The notes under the pieces are model-generated. The model had not been told where the DNA came from and searched no databases. It worked only from the letters and a program-made list of their open reading frames with translations. This document shows, piece after piece, positions 20,688 through 29,280 of a stretch of 64,000 bases of DNA. Position 1 is the first letter of the stretch. Each line of letters begins with the position of its first letter. The position numbers and the translations under genes are program-made. The DNA comes from Pseudomonas sp. (GTDB taxonomy: Bacteria; Pseudomonadota; Gammaproteobacteria; Pseudomonadales; Pseudomonadaceae): contig JAKUTK010000007.1 in the NCBI GenBank assembly GCA_022448005.1, positions 11,474 through 75,473 on the forward strand, read 5' to 3'.

Positions 20688-21290
20688 TTAACGGACGCTG
20701 ACTTCCACGCGACGATTGCGCGGCTCGGACACGCCATCACGGGTTTTGATCAGCAGGTTGCGCTCACCATGCGACGAAACTCTGAGATCGATCACATCGA
20801 TATGACGCTTACGCAACATCTCGGCGACTGCCTGGGCCCTGCTCAGCCCCAGTTGCTCGTTCCAGCGTGGGCCGCTGAGTGTGTCGGTATGACCTATCAC
20901 CGAGACCGCAGACGGACCACGCTGACGGATCGTCTCGAATACCTGGTCGATGGCCTGCTCAGACTCTTCGGTGAGTTCAACGCTACCGATCTTAAAGTAC
21001 AGCTGGAACCGCTGAGGCAACGCTGGCTGTGCAGCCAGCGCGACGGAAAAATCGCGAGCGATGCGCATTTCGCCAACCTCGAAAGGCCGCGAGCCGAAGC
21101 CCCTTGAACCGATCACAGCACCCTGATGCTTGCGATCAAGACGCGTCTGACCCTGTGCATCTTCGATGACCACGGCACCGGTGGTGCCATCGGGACTCTC
21201 CAGCAACACCACATAGTCGCCCGTCGCGCAGCCTGTCATAAGCAGCGCTAGACACAACAGCGCAAACGTTGTCTGTAGCATTCGCCTCAC
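20688..21290 (-). CDS. OmpA-family peptidoglycan-binding lipoprotein
   Basis: A 200-residue protein with a lipoprotein signal (lipobox LMTGC, acylated Cys at about 21), a small N-terminal region, and an OmpA C-terminal domain at about 95-200. The domain shows LYFKIGSVELTEESEQAIDQ, then VIGHTDTLSGPRWNEQLGLSRAQAV, then NRRVEVSV, containing the Asp and Arg positions that contact diaminopimelate. It probably tethers the outer membrane to peptidoglycan. Its start overlaps the stop of the FecR-domain gene by four bases, so they are translationally coupled. Its stop lies five bases from that of the cyclase gene. Confidence 0.92.
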   Translation of the reverse strand: MRRMLQTTFALLCLALLMTGCATGDYVVLLESPDGTTGAVVIEDAQGQTRLDRKHQGAVIGSRGFGSRPFEVGEMRIARDFSVALAAQPALPQRFQLYFKIGSVELTEESEQAIDQVFETIRQRGPSAVSVIGHTDTLSGPRWNEQLGLSRAQAVAEMLRKRHIDVIDLRVSSHGERNLLIKTRDGVSEPRNRRVEVSVR

Positions 21291-21766
21291 TCGCTAACCT
21301 TCACCAGAAAATGCGTACCCCGTACTCCGATGGTCCCGGTCGGCGTTTTCAGCTCGACTGCCTCGGGCTTTAGCTTTGCGATCACACCGGAGATGAAGTT
21401 CAACGTGCCTCGGCTGATTTGCGCGCTCAGCTTCAGCTCTTCGTGAGCTGGCTCAAACTGGTACTCATCCAGCGTGAACTCGCTGTTGGGGCCGAACGAC
21501 ATCACCGTGTTGTCGCTCAACGTGACGCCCATCGACCCCTCGGCACCGGTGCGCAGGGTCGCGCCGATGATGACCGCCTGCCCTACCCGCGCCTCGATGG
21601 TCTGCCCACGGCTGGTCATGGTCGCCTCGCCCTGGACTTTCATGATGTAACCGATGGGCTCGCTGATTTCGTCGGCGACTGCCAGTCCTGAGGCGGCCAA
21701 AAAGCCAAGGGCAAGCACAGTTTGGGCAATCTTGGCTGTTGCTGAGATGCGAGTGAGCATGATCAA
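21287..21766 (-). CDS. FecR-domain periplasmic protein
   Basis: A 159-residue protein with a signal peptide (LALGFLAASGLAVA, about 17-30) followed by a FecR domain: YIMKVQGEATMTSRGQ, then QAVIIGATLRTGAEGSMGV, then DNTVMSFGPNSEFTLDEY, ending TPTGTIGVRGTHFLV. There are no membrane segments or sigma-factor partner nearby, so it is not a classical iron-siderophore anti-sigma regulator. This stand-alone FecR type is often found beside CHASE2 cyclases and OmpA-like proteins, as here. A role in sensing cell-envelope state for the cyclase is an inference from neighbourhood. Divergent from the HD-GYP gene with about 110 bases between. Confidence 0.9.
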   Translation of the reverse strand: MIMLTRISATAKIAQTVLALGFLAASGLAVADEISEPIGYIMKVQGEATMTSRGQTIEARVGQAVIIGATLRTGAEGSMGVTLSDNTVMSFGPNSEFTLDEYQFEPAHEELKLSAQISRGTLNFISGVIAKLKPEAVELKTPTGTIGVRGTHFLVKVSE

Positions 21767-21875
21767 TGTATTCTCCGTGACTGGCCAATGGCCTGCGAAT
21801 CAGTGCACCGCGCTCCTGGCTGCGCTCACCGATGTTTCCTGGCATTTCCGTCAAGTAATCGCCGCAGGATGCAGT

Positions 21876-23969
21876 ATGACCTCTAGCAAATACAAGCTCA
21901 GCTACGAGAGCTGGGCCTCAGCGCTGGTGACGATGTTCATTCTCGTACCCACCGTGCCGGTGCTTCTGCTGGCCGGCTTCGAGTGGCTCGACTTGCGCAG
22001 TGTGCTGCTTGTCGAGCTGCTGTTAATGTTCCTCAGCCTGCCACTGCTGTTTGTGTGCCTGGCGAGCATCCGCCGCTCGCTGGGCGCACTGGCAGAAGAC
22101 ACACGGCGCATCCGCGAGCTCGATTTCAGCCCGCACAGCAGTCCTCACTCGCCGATTCGCGAGCTTGACGAGCTGCACCGCCAGCACGACAGCATGCGCC
22201 GCTCGATCCACATACAGAACCAGGCGCTGGAAGACGCTCAAGAGAAACTGGCGAGCCTGGTCGAAAACGGCATGCTGATGTCTTCCGAGCGCGACAAACA
22301 CCGCTTGCTCCAGCACATCCTCATGCAAGGCAAGCGGATCTGTAACGCCGATGCCGCCACGCTCTATCTGATGACCGACCACGACAGCTTGCGCTTTACC
22401 CTGCGCTCGAAGGCTGACCAATTACCTGCATTCGAACTGCCGTTGCATGATCCGGACACCGGCACGCCCAACGAGCGGCACGTGTCGACCTATGTGGCGC
22501 TGCGCAGGGAAACCGTGATCATCGACGACGTGTACAGCGAGACGCGCTTCGATCTCTCCGGCACCCGCCGCTTCGATATGGAATCGGGCTACCGTACGGT
22601 TTCGATGCTCTGCGTGCCATTGGTTGCGCACGGCGGCGAAGTACTCGGTGTTCTGCAATTCATGAACGCGACCGATCCCAACAGTGGCGACGTTACCCGC
22701 TTCAGCAGGCAGAACCTTCGATTCGTCGAAGCACTGGCCTCCCAGTCGGCCGTCGCACTGGAGAACCACAACCTCATCGACTCTCAAACTGCGCTGATCG
22801 ACGCGATGATCGAGATCCTCGCAGGCGCAATCGACGCCAAAAGCGCCTACACCGGTGGCCATTGCGCCCGTGTACCTGACCTCGCGCTGATGCTGGCGGA
22901 ACAGGCCAGTGCGACGGCGGAAGGTCCGCTGGCGGACTTCCGGTTCGAAACCGACGAGCAGTGGCGGGAGTTCCGCATCGGCGCCTGGCTGCACGACTGC
23001 GGCAAGGTCACCACTCCCGAGCACATCGTCGACAAGGCAACCAAGCTGGAAACGGTCTACAACCGAATCCATGAGATCCGCATGCGCTTCGAAGTCCTGC
23101 TACGCGACGCCATGATCGAGCGTCTCGCCGCATTGGCGGCCGGCGAACCACCAGAAGCCGTCGAGACCCGACACGCCGCCGAGGTGGCGCGTTTGCAGGA
23201 GGAGTTCACCTTCGTGGCCGAGTGCAACATCGGCGGCGAGCTGATGGCGCCGGAGCGGATCGAGCGCTTGCAGCGCATCGCCGAACAGCGCTGGACACGT
23301 CACTTCGATGACCGGCTGGGCCTTTCCCATGAGGAGGAGACGCGCCTGGAAGGCTTCCCGGCCAAGCCGCTTCCGGCTTCCGAAAGGCTATTGTCGGACA
23401 AGCCAGAACACCTGATGTCACGCGCCGAAACCAAGGCGCGGGACCCCAAGTACGGCTTCAAGATGAGCGTGCCCGAACATCAGTTCAACTTTGGCGAACT
23501 CTACAATCTGAGCGTCAGCCGCGGCACCCTGACCGCCGAGGAGCGGTTCAAGGTCAACGAGCACATCGTGCAGACCATCGTCATGCTGGAGAATTTGCCG
23601 TTTCCCAAGAACCTCCAGCGCGTGCCGGAATATGCCGGCACCCACCATGAAACCTTGCTTGGTACCGGCTATCCGCGGCAACTGGGGCCCGATCAGCTAT
23701 CGATACCCGCACGAATCATGGCCATTGCCGACATCTTCGAGGCGCTGACCGCCTGCGACCGCCCCTACAAGAAGGCTAAACCGCTGAGTGAGTCGATCCG
23801 CATCCTGGCGCGGCTGCGAGATAGAGGCCATATCGACGCCGACCTCTTTGCCCTGTTCCTCTCATCGGGACTGCACCTCAGCTATGGCCATCGCCATCTC
23901 AAGCCCGAGCAACTCGATCAGGTAGATATCAGCGAGTTTCTGCAGCGTCCCACCGCAGCCGCCAGCTGA
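21876..23969 (+). CDS. GAF / HD-GYP-domain signalling protein with a large insertion
   Basis: A 697-residue protein. Two membrane segments near the N-terminus (about 14-34 and 40-64), a short helical linker, a GAF domain (about 135-305, with VSMLCVPLVAHGGEVLGVLQFMN), and an HD-GYP-like phosphohydrolase. The HD pair is in LHDCGKVTTPEHI (H373-D374), and the GYP half is HHETLLGTGYP (H590-H591), then ADIFEALTACDRPYK. Canonical HD-GYP domains have roughly 60 residues between these motifs; here there are about 217, with a charged helical insertion (about 400-550). A cyclic-di-GMP phosphodiesterase activity is plausible. The ATG at 21876 follows GCAGGA. Neighbouring cyclase and FecR genes suggest a signalling cluster. 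Confidence 0.9.
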   Translation: MTSSKYKLSYESWASALVTMFILVPTVPVLLLAGFEWLDLRSVLLVELLLMFLSLPLLFVCLASIRRSLGALAEDTRRIRELDFSPHSSPHSPIRELDELHRQHDSMRRSIHIQNQALEDAQEKLASLVENGMLMSSERDKHRLLQHILMQGKRICNADAATLYLMTDHDSLRFTLRSKADQLPAFELPLHDPDTGTPNERHVSTYVALRRETVIIDDVYSETRFDLSGTRRFDMESGYRTVSMLCVPLVAHGGEVLGVLQFMNATDPNSGDVTRFSRQNLRFVEALASQSAVALENHNLIDSQTALIDAMIEILAGAIDAKSAYTGGHCARVPDLALMLAEQASATAEGPLADFRFETDEQWREFRIGAWLHDCGKVTTPEHIVDKATKLETVYNRIHEIRMRFEVLLRDAMIERLAALAAGEPPEAVETRHAAEVARLQEEFTFVAECNIGGELMAPERIERLQRIAEQRWTRHFDDRLGLSHEEETRLEGFPAKPLPASERLLSDKPEHLMSRAETKARDPKYGFKMSVPEHQFNFGELYNLSVSRGTLTAEERFKVNEHIVQTIVMLENLPFPKNLQRVPEYAGTHHETLLGTGYPRQLGPDQLSIPARIMAIADIFEALTACDRPYKKAKPLSESIRILARLRDRGHIDADLFALFLSSGLHLSYGHRHLKPEQLDQVDISEFLQRPTAAAS

Positions 23970-23986
23970 CGACCACTTACCTCTGA

Positions 23987-24184
23987 TCAACTGGCGACGC
24001 GACCATCCCATAGTTCCTTGTCGTCGAGTTGGCAGGTGTCGACGTAGCGCGGCATGCCGCCGATCTCCTCCAACTCCGTCATGCCGGCGAGCTGGCTGAC
24101 GATGCGGTAACGCTTGCCTGCGGTCTTATCTTGCAATGGATAGAGCGCGGCAATCTGCTGCGCCAACTCGGTCAGGGTGGACAT
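23987..24184 (-). CDS. Small conserved-looking hypothetical protein
   Basis: A 65-residue acidic-to-neutral protein, MSTLTELAQQIAALYPLQDK at the N-terminus, without a signal peptide or membrane segment. Composition and codon pattern look protein-like: an amphipathic N-terminal helix, then a mixed segment with AGKRYRIVSQLAGM. The ribosome site is weak. Its stop faces the HD-GYP stop 17 bases away. I do not recognise it, and it could be spurious, although no competing frame covers this interval. Confidence 0.55.
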   Translation of the reverse strand: MSTLTELAQQIAALYPLQDKTAGKRYRIVSQLAGMTELEEIGGMPRYVDTCQLDDKELWDGRVAS

Positions 24185-24740
24185 GGTGCGGGTAATGCTC
24201 TGGGTGCGAAAAACCAGGCTATTTACTACGAATCCTCCCTGATTGCGCGGGGTAGCCGACGTCCAGCAGGCCGCTCATCGGAACGGCTTGTTTTTACAGA
24301 TAAATCTCTCTTTTCAGAGCAGCGTGGGCGCTTTTCAACTACAACGTGCGCGCGGCCGGGCCAGCCGAAGGGACAAGCGGATCATGTGCGAGTGACCACA
24401 CCTCACGGCGTCGTTCAAGAATACGGCGCTTGATCTGGTCGGGTGGCGGGCTACGGCTTGCGTCCCCGCCACAGCCGTTTCGTTCCACAACCAAGCGGTC
24501 ATTCGTCTAAAACTGACCTGCCATTCGTCGCGCAGCCGCTTGTATGGTGGCACTTGCCGTATTCTCGCCGGCTATCGGCGTTCAGCAACCCGATTCGCAG
24601 TCCGGCATATAAATCGCATCCAACAAGCCCGAACTGTGCTGCGCCACCCAATTGGCGCCGCGGGACTTTCCCGTGAACAACTGTGGTCCGCCCTCCGGCG
24701 GTTGTTTGTCGAACATCGGGCCCTCCCGATTGGATGTGAA
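24185..24740. other. Long intergenic region without a convincing gene
   Basis: About 555 bases between the small hypothetical gene and the FtsH-like gene. Short open frames exist on both strands, but none has a ribosome site or a recognisable product. A possible -10 element TATAAA lies at about 24608-24613, without a good -35. Codon bias appears relaxed compared with neighbours, as for non-coding or decayed DNA. The region must contain promoters of the flanking divergent genes. Confidence 0.5.
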
Positions 24741-26708
24741 ATGAAAACACCACGTCTGCTACAAGGTCGCCGCGGCCCTGTGCTCTCTGTTTTCCTGTTG
24801 CTGCTGATCGCCGCATGCGTGGCCTTCTGGCAGTTGCGGCCAGCCGCTCCCTCGACCCCTGCGACTGGCGCAGCGGCCAGCATGCTCGAGGCCCTGCAGC
24901 AATCTACCGATCCCTGGGAAGCCAATCGCCGCGATCTTTCGGTGTTGATGGCTGACCTGCGTGGCGCCAGCATCAGCAGCGCCGCGCTGGGCAAGGATGC
25001 GGTCTTTATCAGCCTGCACGATGGGCTTCGTTATTGGGTACCGGACCAGTCCGGACGTGTCGCTCAGCTGCTGCTCGACCAATACGCCAGCAGCAGAGGC
25101 GAGCTGTTCCCGCTGTCCATGTTTGAAACCGACGGCGAAGCGCCCTGGTACAAGCCGGTCGTGCCCTATGCACCCTTTATCCTGTTGCTGATCGGCGCCC
25201 TCACCTACCTTGCAATCAAGAGCCAGGCCTTCCCGGTCCAACGCAAAGGCAGCGGCATCAGCTTTGCCGATGTGATTGGCGCCAGCGAAGCCAAGCAGGC
25301 GCTTAGCGATGTCACCGCCTATCTGCGCGATCCGGCTGCCTACACCGCGCTGGGCGCGCGCCCGCCAAAAGGCGTGTTACTCACAGGCGAGCCGGGCACC
25401 GGCAAGACTCAGCTGGCCAAGGCACTGGCCACCGAATCCAATGCCAGTTTCATTCAGGTGACCGGCAGCGATTTCTCCTCGATGTACTTCGGCGTTGGCA
25501 TCCAGAAGGTCAAGGCGCTGTTCCGTACCGCGCGCAAGCAGGCGCCGTGCATCATTTTCATCGACGAGATCGACGGCATCGGCAAGCGCGCTGAACAGCA
25601 GCGCTCCAGCGATGCCGAGAGCAACCGCATCATCAACCAGTTCCTTGCCGAGATGGACGGTTTCGACGGCGCCAACGGTGTGCTGGTGCTGGGTGCGACC
25701 AACTTTCCGAACTCGCTGGACCCGGCGCTGGTGCGCGAAGGCCGCTTCGACCGCTCCATTGCCGTGGGCCTGCCAGGGCTGAACGACCGCGAGGCACTGT
25801 TCCGCCTCTACGGCGCCAAGATCCGCGCGGAACAGGATCTGGACTACGCACAATTGGCGCGCAACACCGTGGGCCTGACCCCCGCCGCCATCGCCTACAT
25901 CGCCAATCATGCGGCCCTGCTCGCCGCACGAGGCGCCGCAAAGTCGGTGAGCATGGCGCATTTCGTCGACGCGGTGGAAACCTGCCGCATCGGTGAACAG
26001 CCTTCCGGCGTGACGCCCATGTCGCCTACCGACCGCAAACGCATCGCGGTGCACGAAGCCGGTCATGCGCTGGTCGCTGCCGCGCTGAAAACCGGTCGGG
26101 TGGAAAAGGTCACCATTCTGCCGCGCGGCCAGGCGCTGGGCGTGACCTTGGTAACGCCCGTCGAGGACAAGCGTCTGCACATGGAATCCGAACTGCGCAA
26201 CCGCATCCAGATGCTGCTGGCTGGCCGTGGCGCCGAGCAGCTGTATTTCCACGAAGTGTCCTCGGGCGCCGGTCAGGATCTGCAGGAAGCCTCCAAGATC
26301 GCCCTGTCGATGGTTGGCGCGTTGGGCATGGGCCCGAACGGTTCGCTACTCAGTCTGCAGGCGGTACGCGACGCGCATATCGAGTTCGACTCCGGCGAAT
26401 CCATCCGCGCGGCCGACAACCTGCTCAAGCAGCTCGACCGTGAATGCATGGCCCTGCTGCAGCAGCTCAAGCCGGCGCTGGATGAGATCGCTGACAAACT
26501 CTTGGCCGAGGAAACCGTGCCGGGCGAAGAAGTCCTCGCCGCCATCGCGCGCTTGCCCGAGCATCATCATGAGGCCCGCGTCAGCTCGATCATCGGCCAC
26601 GCCATGAGCAGTATCGACCGGGTGGCCGCCAGCGCCATGGAGAACGACGGCTTTATTGATCTGGCACCGGTCGAGCAACCCGAGGACGACGGCCCCGGAA
26701 TGCTCTGA
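24741..26708 (+). CDS. FtsH-type membrane ATP-dependent zinc metalloprotease
   Basis: A 655-residue AAA protease. The layout matches FtsH: membrane segment (about 14-32), a short extracytoplasmic domain (about 33-140), second membrane segment (about 142-160), AAA module with Walker A GEPGTGKT (216-223), Walker B IIFIDEID, arginine fingers in REGRFDR, and a zinc protease domain with HEAGH (438-442). The third metal ligand Asp is in SSGAGQDLQEA. It degrades membrane and some cytosolic proteins. The usual ftsH neighbours (rlmE, folP, glmM) are absent, so this is probably an additional FtsH copy; the housekeeping one would lie elsewhere. The ATG at 24741 is preceded only by a weak GGATGTG. Confidence 0.9.
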   Translation: MKTPRLLQGRRGPVLSVFLLLLIAACVAFWQLRPAAPSTPATGAAASMLEALQQSTDPWEANRRDLSVLMADLRGASISSAALGKDAVFISLHDGLRYWVPDQSGRVAQLLLDQYASSRGELFPLSMFETDGEAPWYKPVVPYAPFILLLIGALTYLAIKSQAFPVQRKGSGISFADVIGASEAKQALSDVTAYLRDPAAYTALGARPPKGVLLTGEPGTGKTQLAKALATESNASFIQVTGSDFSSMYFGVGIQKVKALFRTARKQAPCIIFIDEIDGIGKRAEQQRSSDAESNRIINQFLAEMDGFDGANGVLVLGATNFPNSLDPALVREGRFDRSIAVGLPGLNDREALFRLYGAKIRAEQDLDYAQLARNTVGLTPAAIAYIANHAALLAARGAAKSVSMAHFVDAVETCRIGEQPSGVTPMSPTDRKRIAVHEAGHALVAAALKTGRVEKVTILPRGQALGVTLVTPVEDKRLHMESELRNRIQMLLAGRGAEQLYFHEVSSGAGQDLQEASKIALSMVGALGMGPNGSLLSLQAVRDAHIEFDSGESIRAADNLLKQLDRECMALLQQLKPALDEIADKLLAEETVPGEEVLAAIARLPEHHHEARVSSIIGHAMSSIDRVAASAMENDGFIDLAPVEQPEDDGPGML

Positions 26709-26716
26709 ACCAGACG

Positions 26717-26742
26717 CCCGCGATCACTCACGCGGGTTTCTT
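26717..26742 (+). terminator. Rho-independent terminator after the FtsH-like gene
   Basis: A 6-bp stem CCCGCG / CGCGGG with an eight-base loop, followed by TTTCTT, nine bases after the FtsH-like stop codon. The stem is short but GC-only. It lies between convergent genes. Confidence 0.6.
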
Positions 26743-26774
26743 GGCGACCGCCACTGCGTCGTATGCCAAGCGGC

Positions 26775-27854
26775 TCAGTGCGGTTCTGCTGCCGCGGCCT
26801 GGATGGTCGCCACCCCGGCCAGACGCCGCGCCAGCACACCGAAACGTCTGCGGTACTGCGCCGGCGTCATGCCCACCTTGCGCCGGAACAGCCGGCCGAA
26901 AAAGCCGGCATCCTGATAGCCGACCTCCCAGGCGACCGCTTCAACCGGGAGGTCTCCGCTTTCAAGTAGTTGCTTGGCTTCCTCCAGTCGCAGCGTATGC
27001 ACGTAGTCCAGCGGCGACAGCCCGGTCGCCTGGGCGAAACGGCGCTGGAACGTCCGCTCCGGCAGTCCACTGATCCGCACCATCTCCGCCACCGGCGCGT
27101 CGGCTTCGTAATGTTGAGCAGCCCATTCCTGACAATGGGCAATGACCGGATCGGCCAGTTGACTGGTGCGCATCATCGCGGCGTAGGCCAGCGGACTGGT
27201 CGCATCCCAGTCGAGCAGATTCATCCGCGCGACCTCCATGGCTTCCGTGGCGCCAACGAAGCGGGCAATGAGGAACAATCCCAGCGCATGCCAGCTGCTG
27301 CCGCTGCCCGACATCACCAGCCGCTGGCCGACGCCAGCGGTGACCAACGCCTTGTCCGGCTGCCAGTGAACCTCGGGGTATTCCCGCCGCAGGCAATCGT
27401 AGTAACCCCAGTGCGAGGCACCTTCGCAGCCTTTCAGCAGGCCGGTACGCGCCAGCAGCAGGGCGCCGGAGCAGGCCGAAGCCAGCGTCGCACCGGCCTC
27501 GTAGCGCTCGCGCATCCATTGCGCTTCGCGGTCATAGCGATCATCCAGCGGCGCCCAGGGGCTGATGGCCAGATCACTGACAATCACCACATCGGCCGAG
27601 ACCATGCTGTCCAGACTGGCGTGAGCGTGCACAAGGACATCGTTGAATACCCGCAACGGCTGTCCGTCGCGGCTGACGATCCGCGGCAACAACGGCGCAT
27701 CGACACGGGTCTGATTGATCAGATGCTGCCAGTCGCGGCGGGCACCCGACAGCAGATCGTAGAGGCCGAACAGCGTTGACGCCGTGCTGTCCGGTGTCGC
27801 CAGGAGAGCGACAGTCAAGGGAGGCAGTCTTTCAGCATGAGCTGAGCGTGTCAT
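26775..27854 (-). CDS. GlxA-family AraC transcriptional regulator with DJ-1/PfpI domain
   Basis: A 359-residue regulator. The N-terminal half (about 10-200) is a DJ-1/PfpI-like (class I glutamine amidotransferase-like) domain with a Cys in the nucleophile-elbow region LASACSGALLLARTGLL (about 120). The C-terminal half is an AraC-type double helix-turn-helix (about 255-350), with MVRISGLPERTFQRRFAQATG and ceasing in AWEVGYQDAGFFGRLFRRKVGMTPAQYRR. Such proteins (GlxA, CdhR, ArgR types) usually activate catabolic operons for amines or amino-acid derivatives. It is divergent from a TPR protein gene, its likely target; two palindromes lie between. Confidence 0.9.
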   Translation of the reverse strand: MTRSAHAERLPPLTVALLATPDSTASTLFGLYDLLSGARRDWQHLINQTRVDAPLLPRIVSRDGQPLRVFNDVLVHAHASLDSMVSADVVIVSDLAISPWAPLDDRYDREAQWMRERYEAGATLASACSGALLLARTGLLKGCEGASHWGYYDCLRREYPEVHWQPDKALVTAGVGQRLVMSGSGSSWHALGLFLIARFVGATEAMEVARMNLLDWDATSPLAYAAMMRTSQLADPVIAHCQEWAAQHYEADAPVAEMVRISGLPERTFQRRFAQATGLSPLDYVHTLRLEEAKQLLESGDLPVEAVAWEVGYQDAGFFGRLFRRKVGMTPAQYRRRFGVLARRLAGVATIQAAAAEPH

Positions 27855-27901
27855 GGCGGAAATGGCCGTTTTGTTTCCAAGATGGCTTTAGTCCGACCGG
27901 C

Positions 27902-27940
27902 CCCATACCCCGACTATGGGCTCCGTTGGCACCTGCCAAC
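27902..27940. promoter_or_regulatory. Two adjacent palindromes in the divergent AraC/TPR promoter region
   Basis: CCCATA-ccccgac-TATGGG (27902-27920) and a 16-bp GTTGGCA-cc-TGCCAAC (27925-27940) lie in the 112-base gap between the GlxA-type regulator and the TPR protein. The second ends 26 bases ahead of the TPR start codon. Both are perfect inverted repeats and are candidate binding sites, although AraC-type proteins generally use direct repeats, so another regulator or an RNA hairpin is possible. Confidence 0.45.
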
Positions 27941-27966
27941 GAACTGGACTCATGGAGCATAGAACA

Positions 27967-29244
27967 ATGAAAGACGCACATGGCTACCAACTGACCGGCT
28001 GCAACGGCCAAGCGCAGGTGTTGCTTGACCAGGCGCTGGAGCAGTTCCGCTGCCTGCGCACCGCCTCGCTGGCGAGCACCGAAGCCGCACTTGAGGCTTC
28101 TCCTGAACTGGTGATGGGCCACGTTCTCAATGCCTGGCTCTATTTGCTAGGCACCGAAGCGGCTGGAATCCCCGTTGCGCAAGCCTCGCTCGAACATGCG
28201 CGGGCTCTGCCGCAGAACGACCGGGAGGCGCGCCATATTCAGGCGCTGCAACTGTTGATCGACGGCCGCTGGCACGCGTCCGGACGCACGCAGGAAGACC
28301 TCAGCCTCGAGTATCCACATGACCTGCTGGCATTGCAGGCAGGCCATCAGCTGGACTTCTTCACCGGTGATGCGCGCATGCTGCGCGACCGCATCGCGCG
28401 GGTATTGCCGGACTGGTCATCCTCGGCGCCGGGCTATCACGCTGTGCTCGGCATGTACGCCTTTGGGCTGGAAGAGTCTGGCGACTACCTGCACGGCGAG
28501 CGCGTTGGCCGCGAAGCGGTGTCACTGCAACCCGATGATGCCTGGGCGCAGCACGCCGTCGCACACGTGCTCGAGATGCAGGGCCGGCGTGAGGAAGGCA
28601 TCGCCTGGATGCGAGGCAACCCGGCCTGGCAGCAGGACAGCATGCTCGCAGTGCACAACTGGTGGCACCTCGCTTTGCACTATCTTGAGCACGAGGATTA
28701 TGAAACGGTGCTGGCCCTCTACGACGGCCCGATCGATGGCCATCAGGGCAGCCTCGCAATGGAATTGATCGACGCCAGTTCGCTGCTCTGGCGCCTGCAA
28801 TTGCGCGGTGTGGATGTCGGCAATCGCTGGACGGGCGTTGCCGAACGCTGGGCCTCGATGGCCAATGACGGTCGTTACGCCTTCAATGATTTTCACGCGG
28901 CGATGGCGTTTGCCTGCAGCGGTCGTACCGACCTGCTCGACGGGCTAAGCGAAGCGCAGCGGCGCGCCCGCCAGCAGGACGACGACAATGCACGCTTCAC
29001 AGCGATGATCGGCGCTCCAGGGGTCGAAGCAGTGACGGCCTTCGTCGATGGGCAATATGCGCGTTGCGTAGATTTGCTAAGGCCAGTCCGCAGTCAGGCT
29101 CATGTATTTGGCGGCAGCCACGCCCAGCGCGATCTGATCGACCAGACCTTGCTCACCGCCGCAAGCCGCAGCGATCAGCACAGTCTGGCGAGAGGCCTGC
29201 AGCGCGAACGCGAGCTGCTTGCTCGTCAACGCAGCGCGGCTTGA
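27967..29244 (+). CDS. TTC38-like tetratricopeptide repeat protein
   Basis: A 425-residue soluble protein made of helical repeats; it resembles the TTC38 family of TPR proteins. Features seen: PELVMGHVLNAWLYLLGT (about 40-57), a histidine- and acid-rich stretch DDAWAQHAVAHVLEMQGR (about 194-211), then HNWWHLALHYLEHEDYETVLALYDGP (about 230-255). These WAxHAxAHxxE-type motifs recur in the family. No enzymatic activity is established for TTC38 proteins as far as I know. The start ATG has GGAG about ten bases upstream. Divergent from a GlxA-type AraC regulator, which may control it. Confidence 0.85.
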   Translation: MKDAHGYQLTGCNGQAQVLLDQALEQFRCLRTASLASTEAALEASPELVMGHVLNAWLYLLGTEAAGIPVAQASLEHARALPQNDREARHIQALQLLIDGRWHASGRTQEDLSLEYPHDLLALQAGHQLDFFTGDARMLRDRIARVLPDWSSSAPGYHAVLGMYAFGLEESGDYLHGERVGREAVSLQPDDAWAQHAVAHVLEMQGRREEGIAWMRGNPAWQQDSMLAVHNWWHLALHYLEHEDYETVLALYDGPIDGHQGSLAMELIDASSLLWRLQLRGVDVGNRWTGVAERWASMANDGRYAFNDFHAAMAFACSGRTDLLDGLSEAQRRARQQDDDNARFTAMIGAPGVEAVTAFVDGQYARCVDLLRPVRSQAHVFGGSHAQRDLIDQTLLTAASRSDQHSLARGLQRERELLARQRSAA

Positions 29245-29251
29245 GGCAGGA

Positions 29252-29276
29252 GGGATGTCGGCAATGCCGGCATCCC
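29252..29276. terminator. Strong hairpin between convergent genes, possible terminator
   Basis: GGGATGTCGGC / GCCGGCATCCC with a three-base loop (AAT), 11 base pairs with one G-U wobble in the plus-strand RNA. It lies between the stop codons of the TPR gene and the TPM-domain gene, but no T tract follows on either side, so intrinsic termination is uncertain. Confidence 0.4.
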
Positions 29277-29280
29277 GGCT

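Noticed and set aside
24443-24676. Short open frames in the gap before the FtsH-like gene
   Set aside because: No ribosome site and no protein-like composition.
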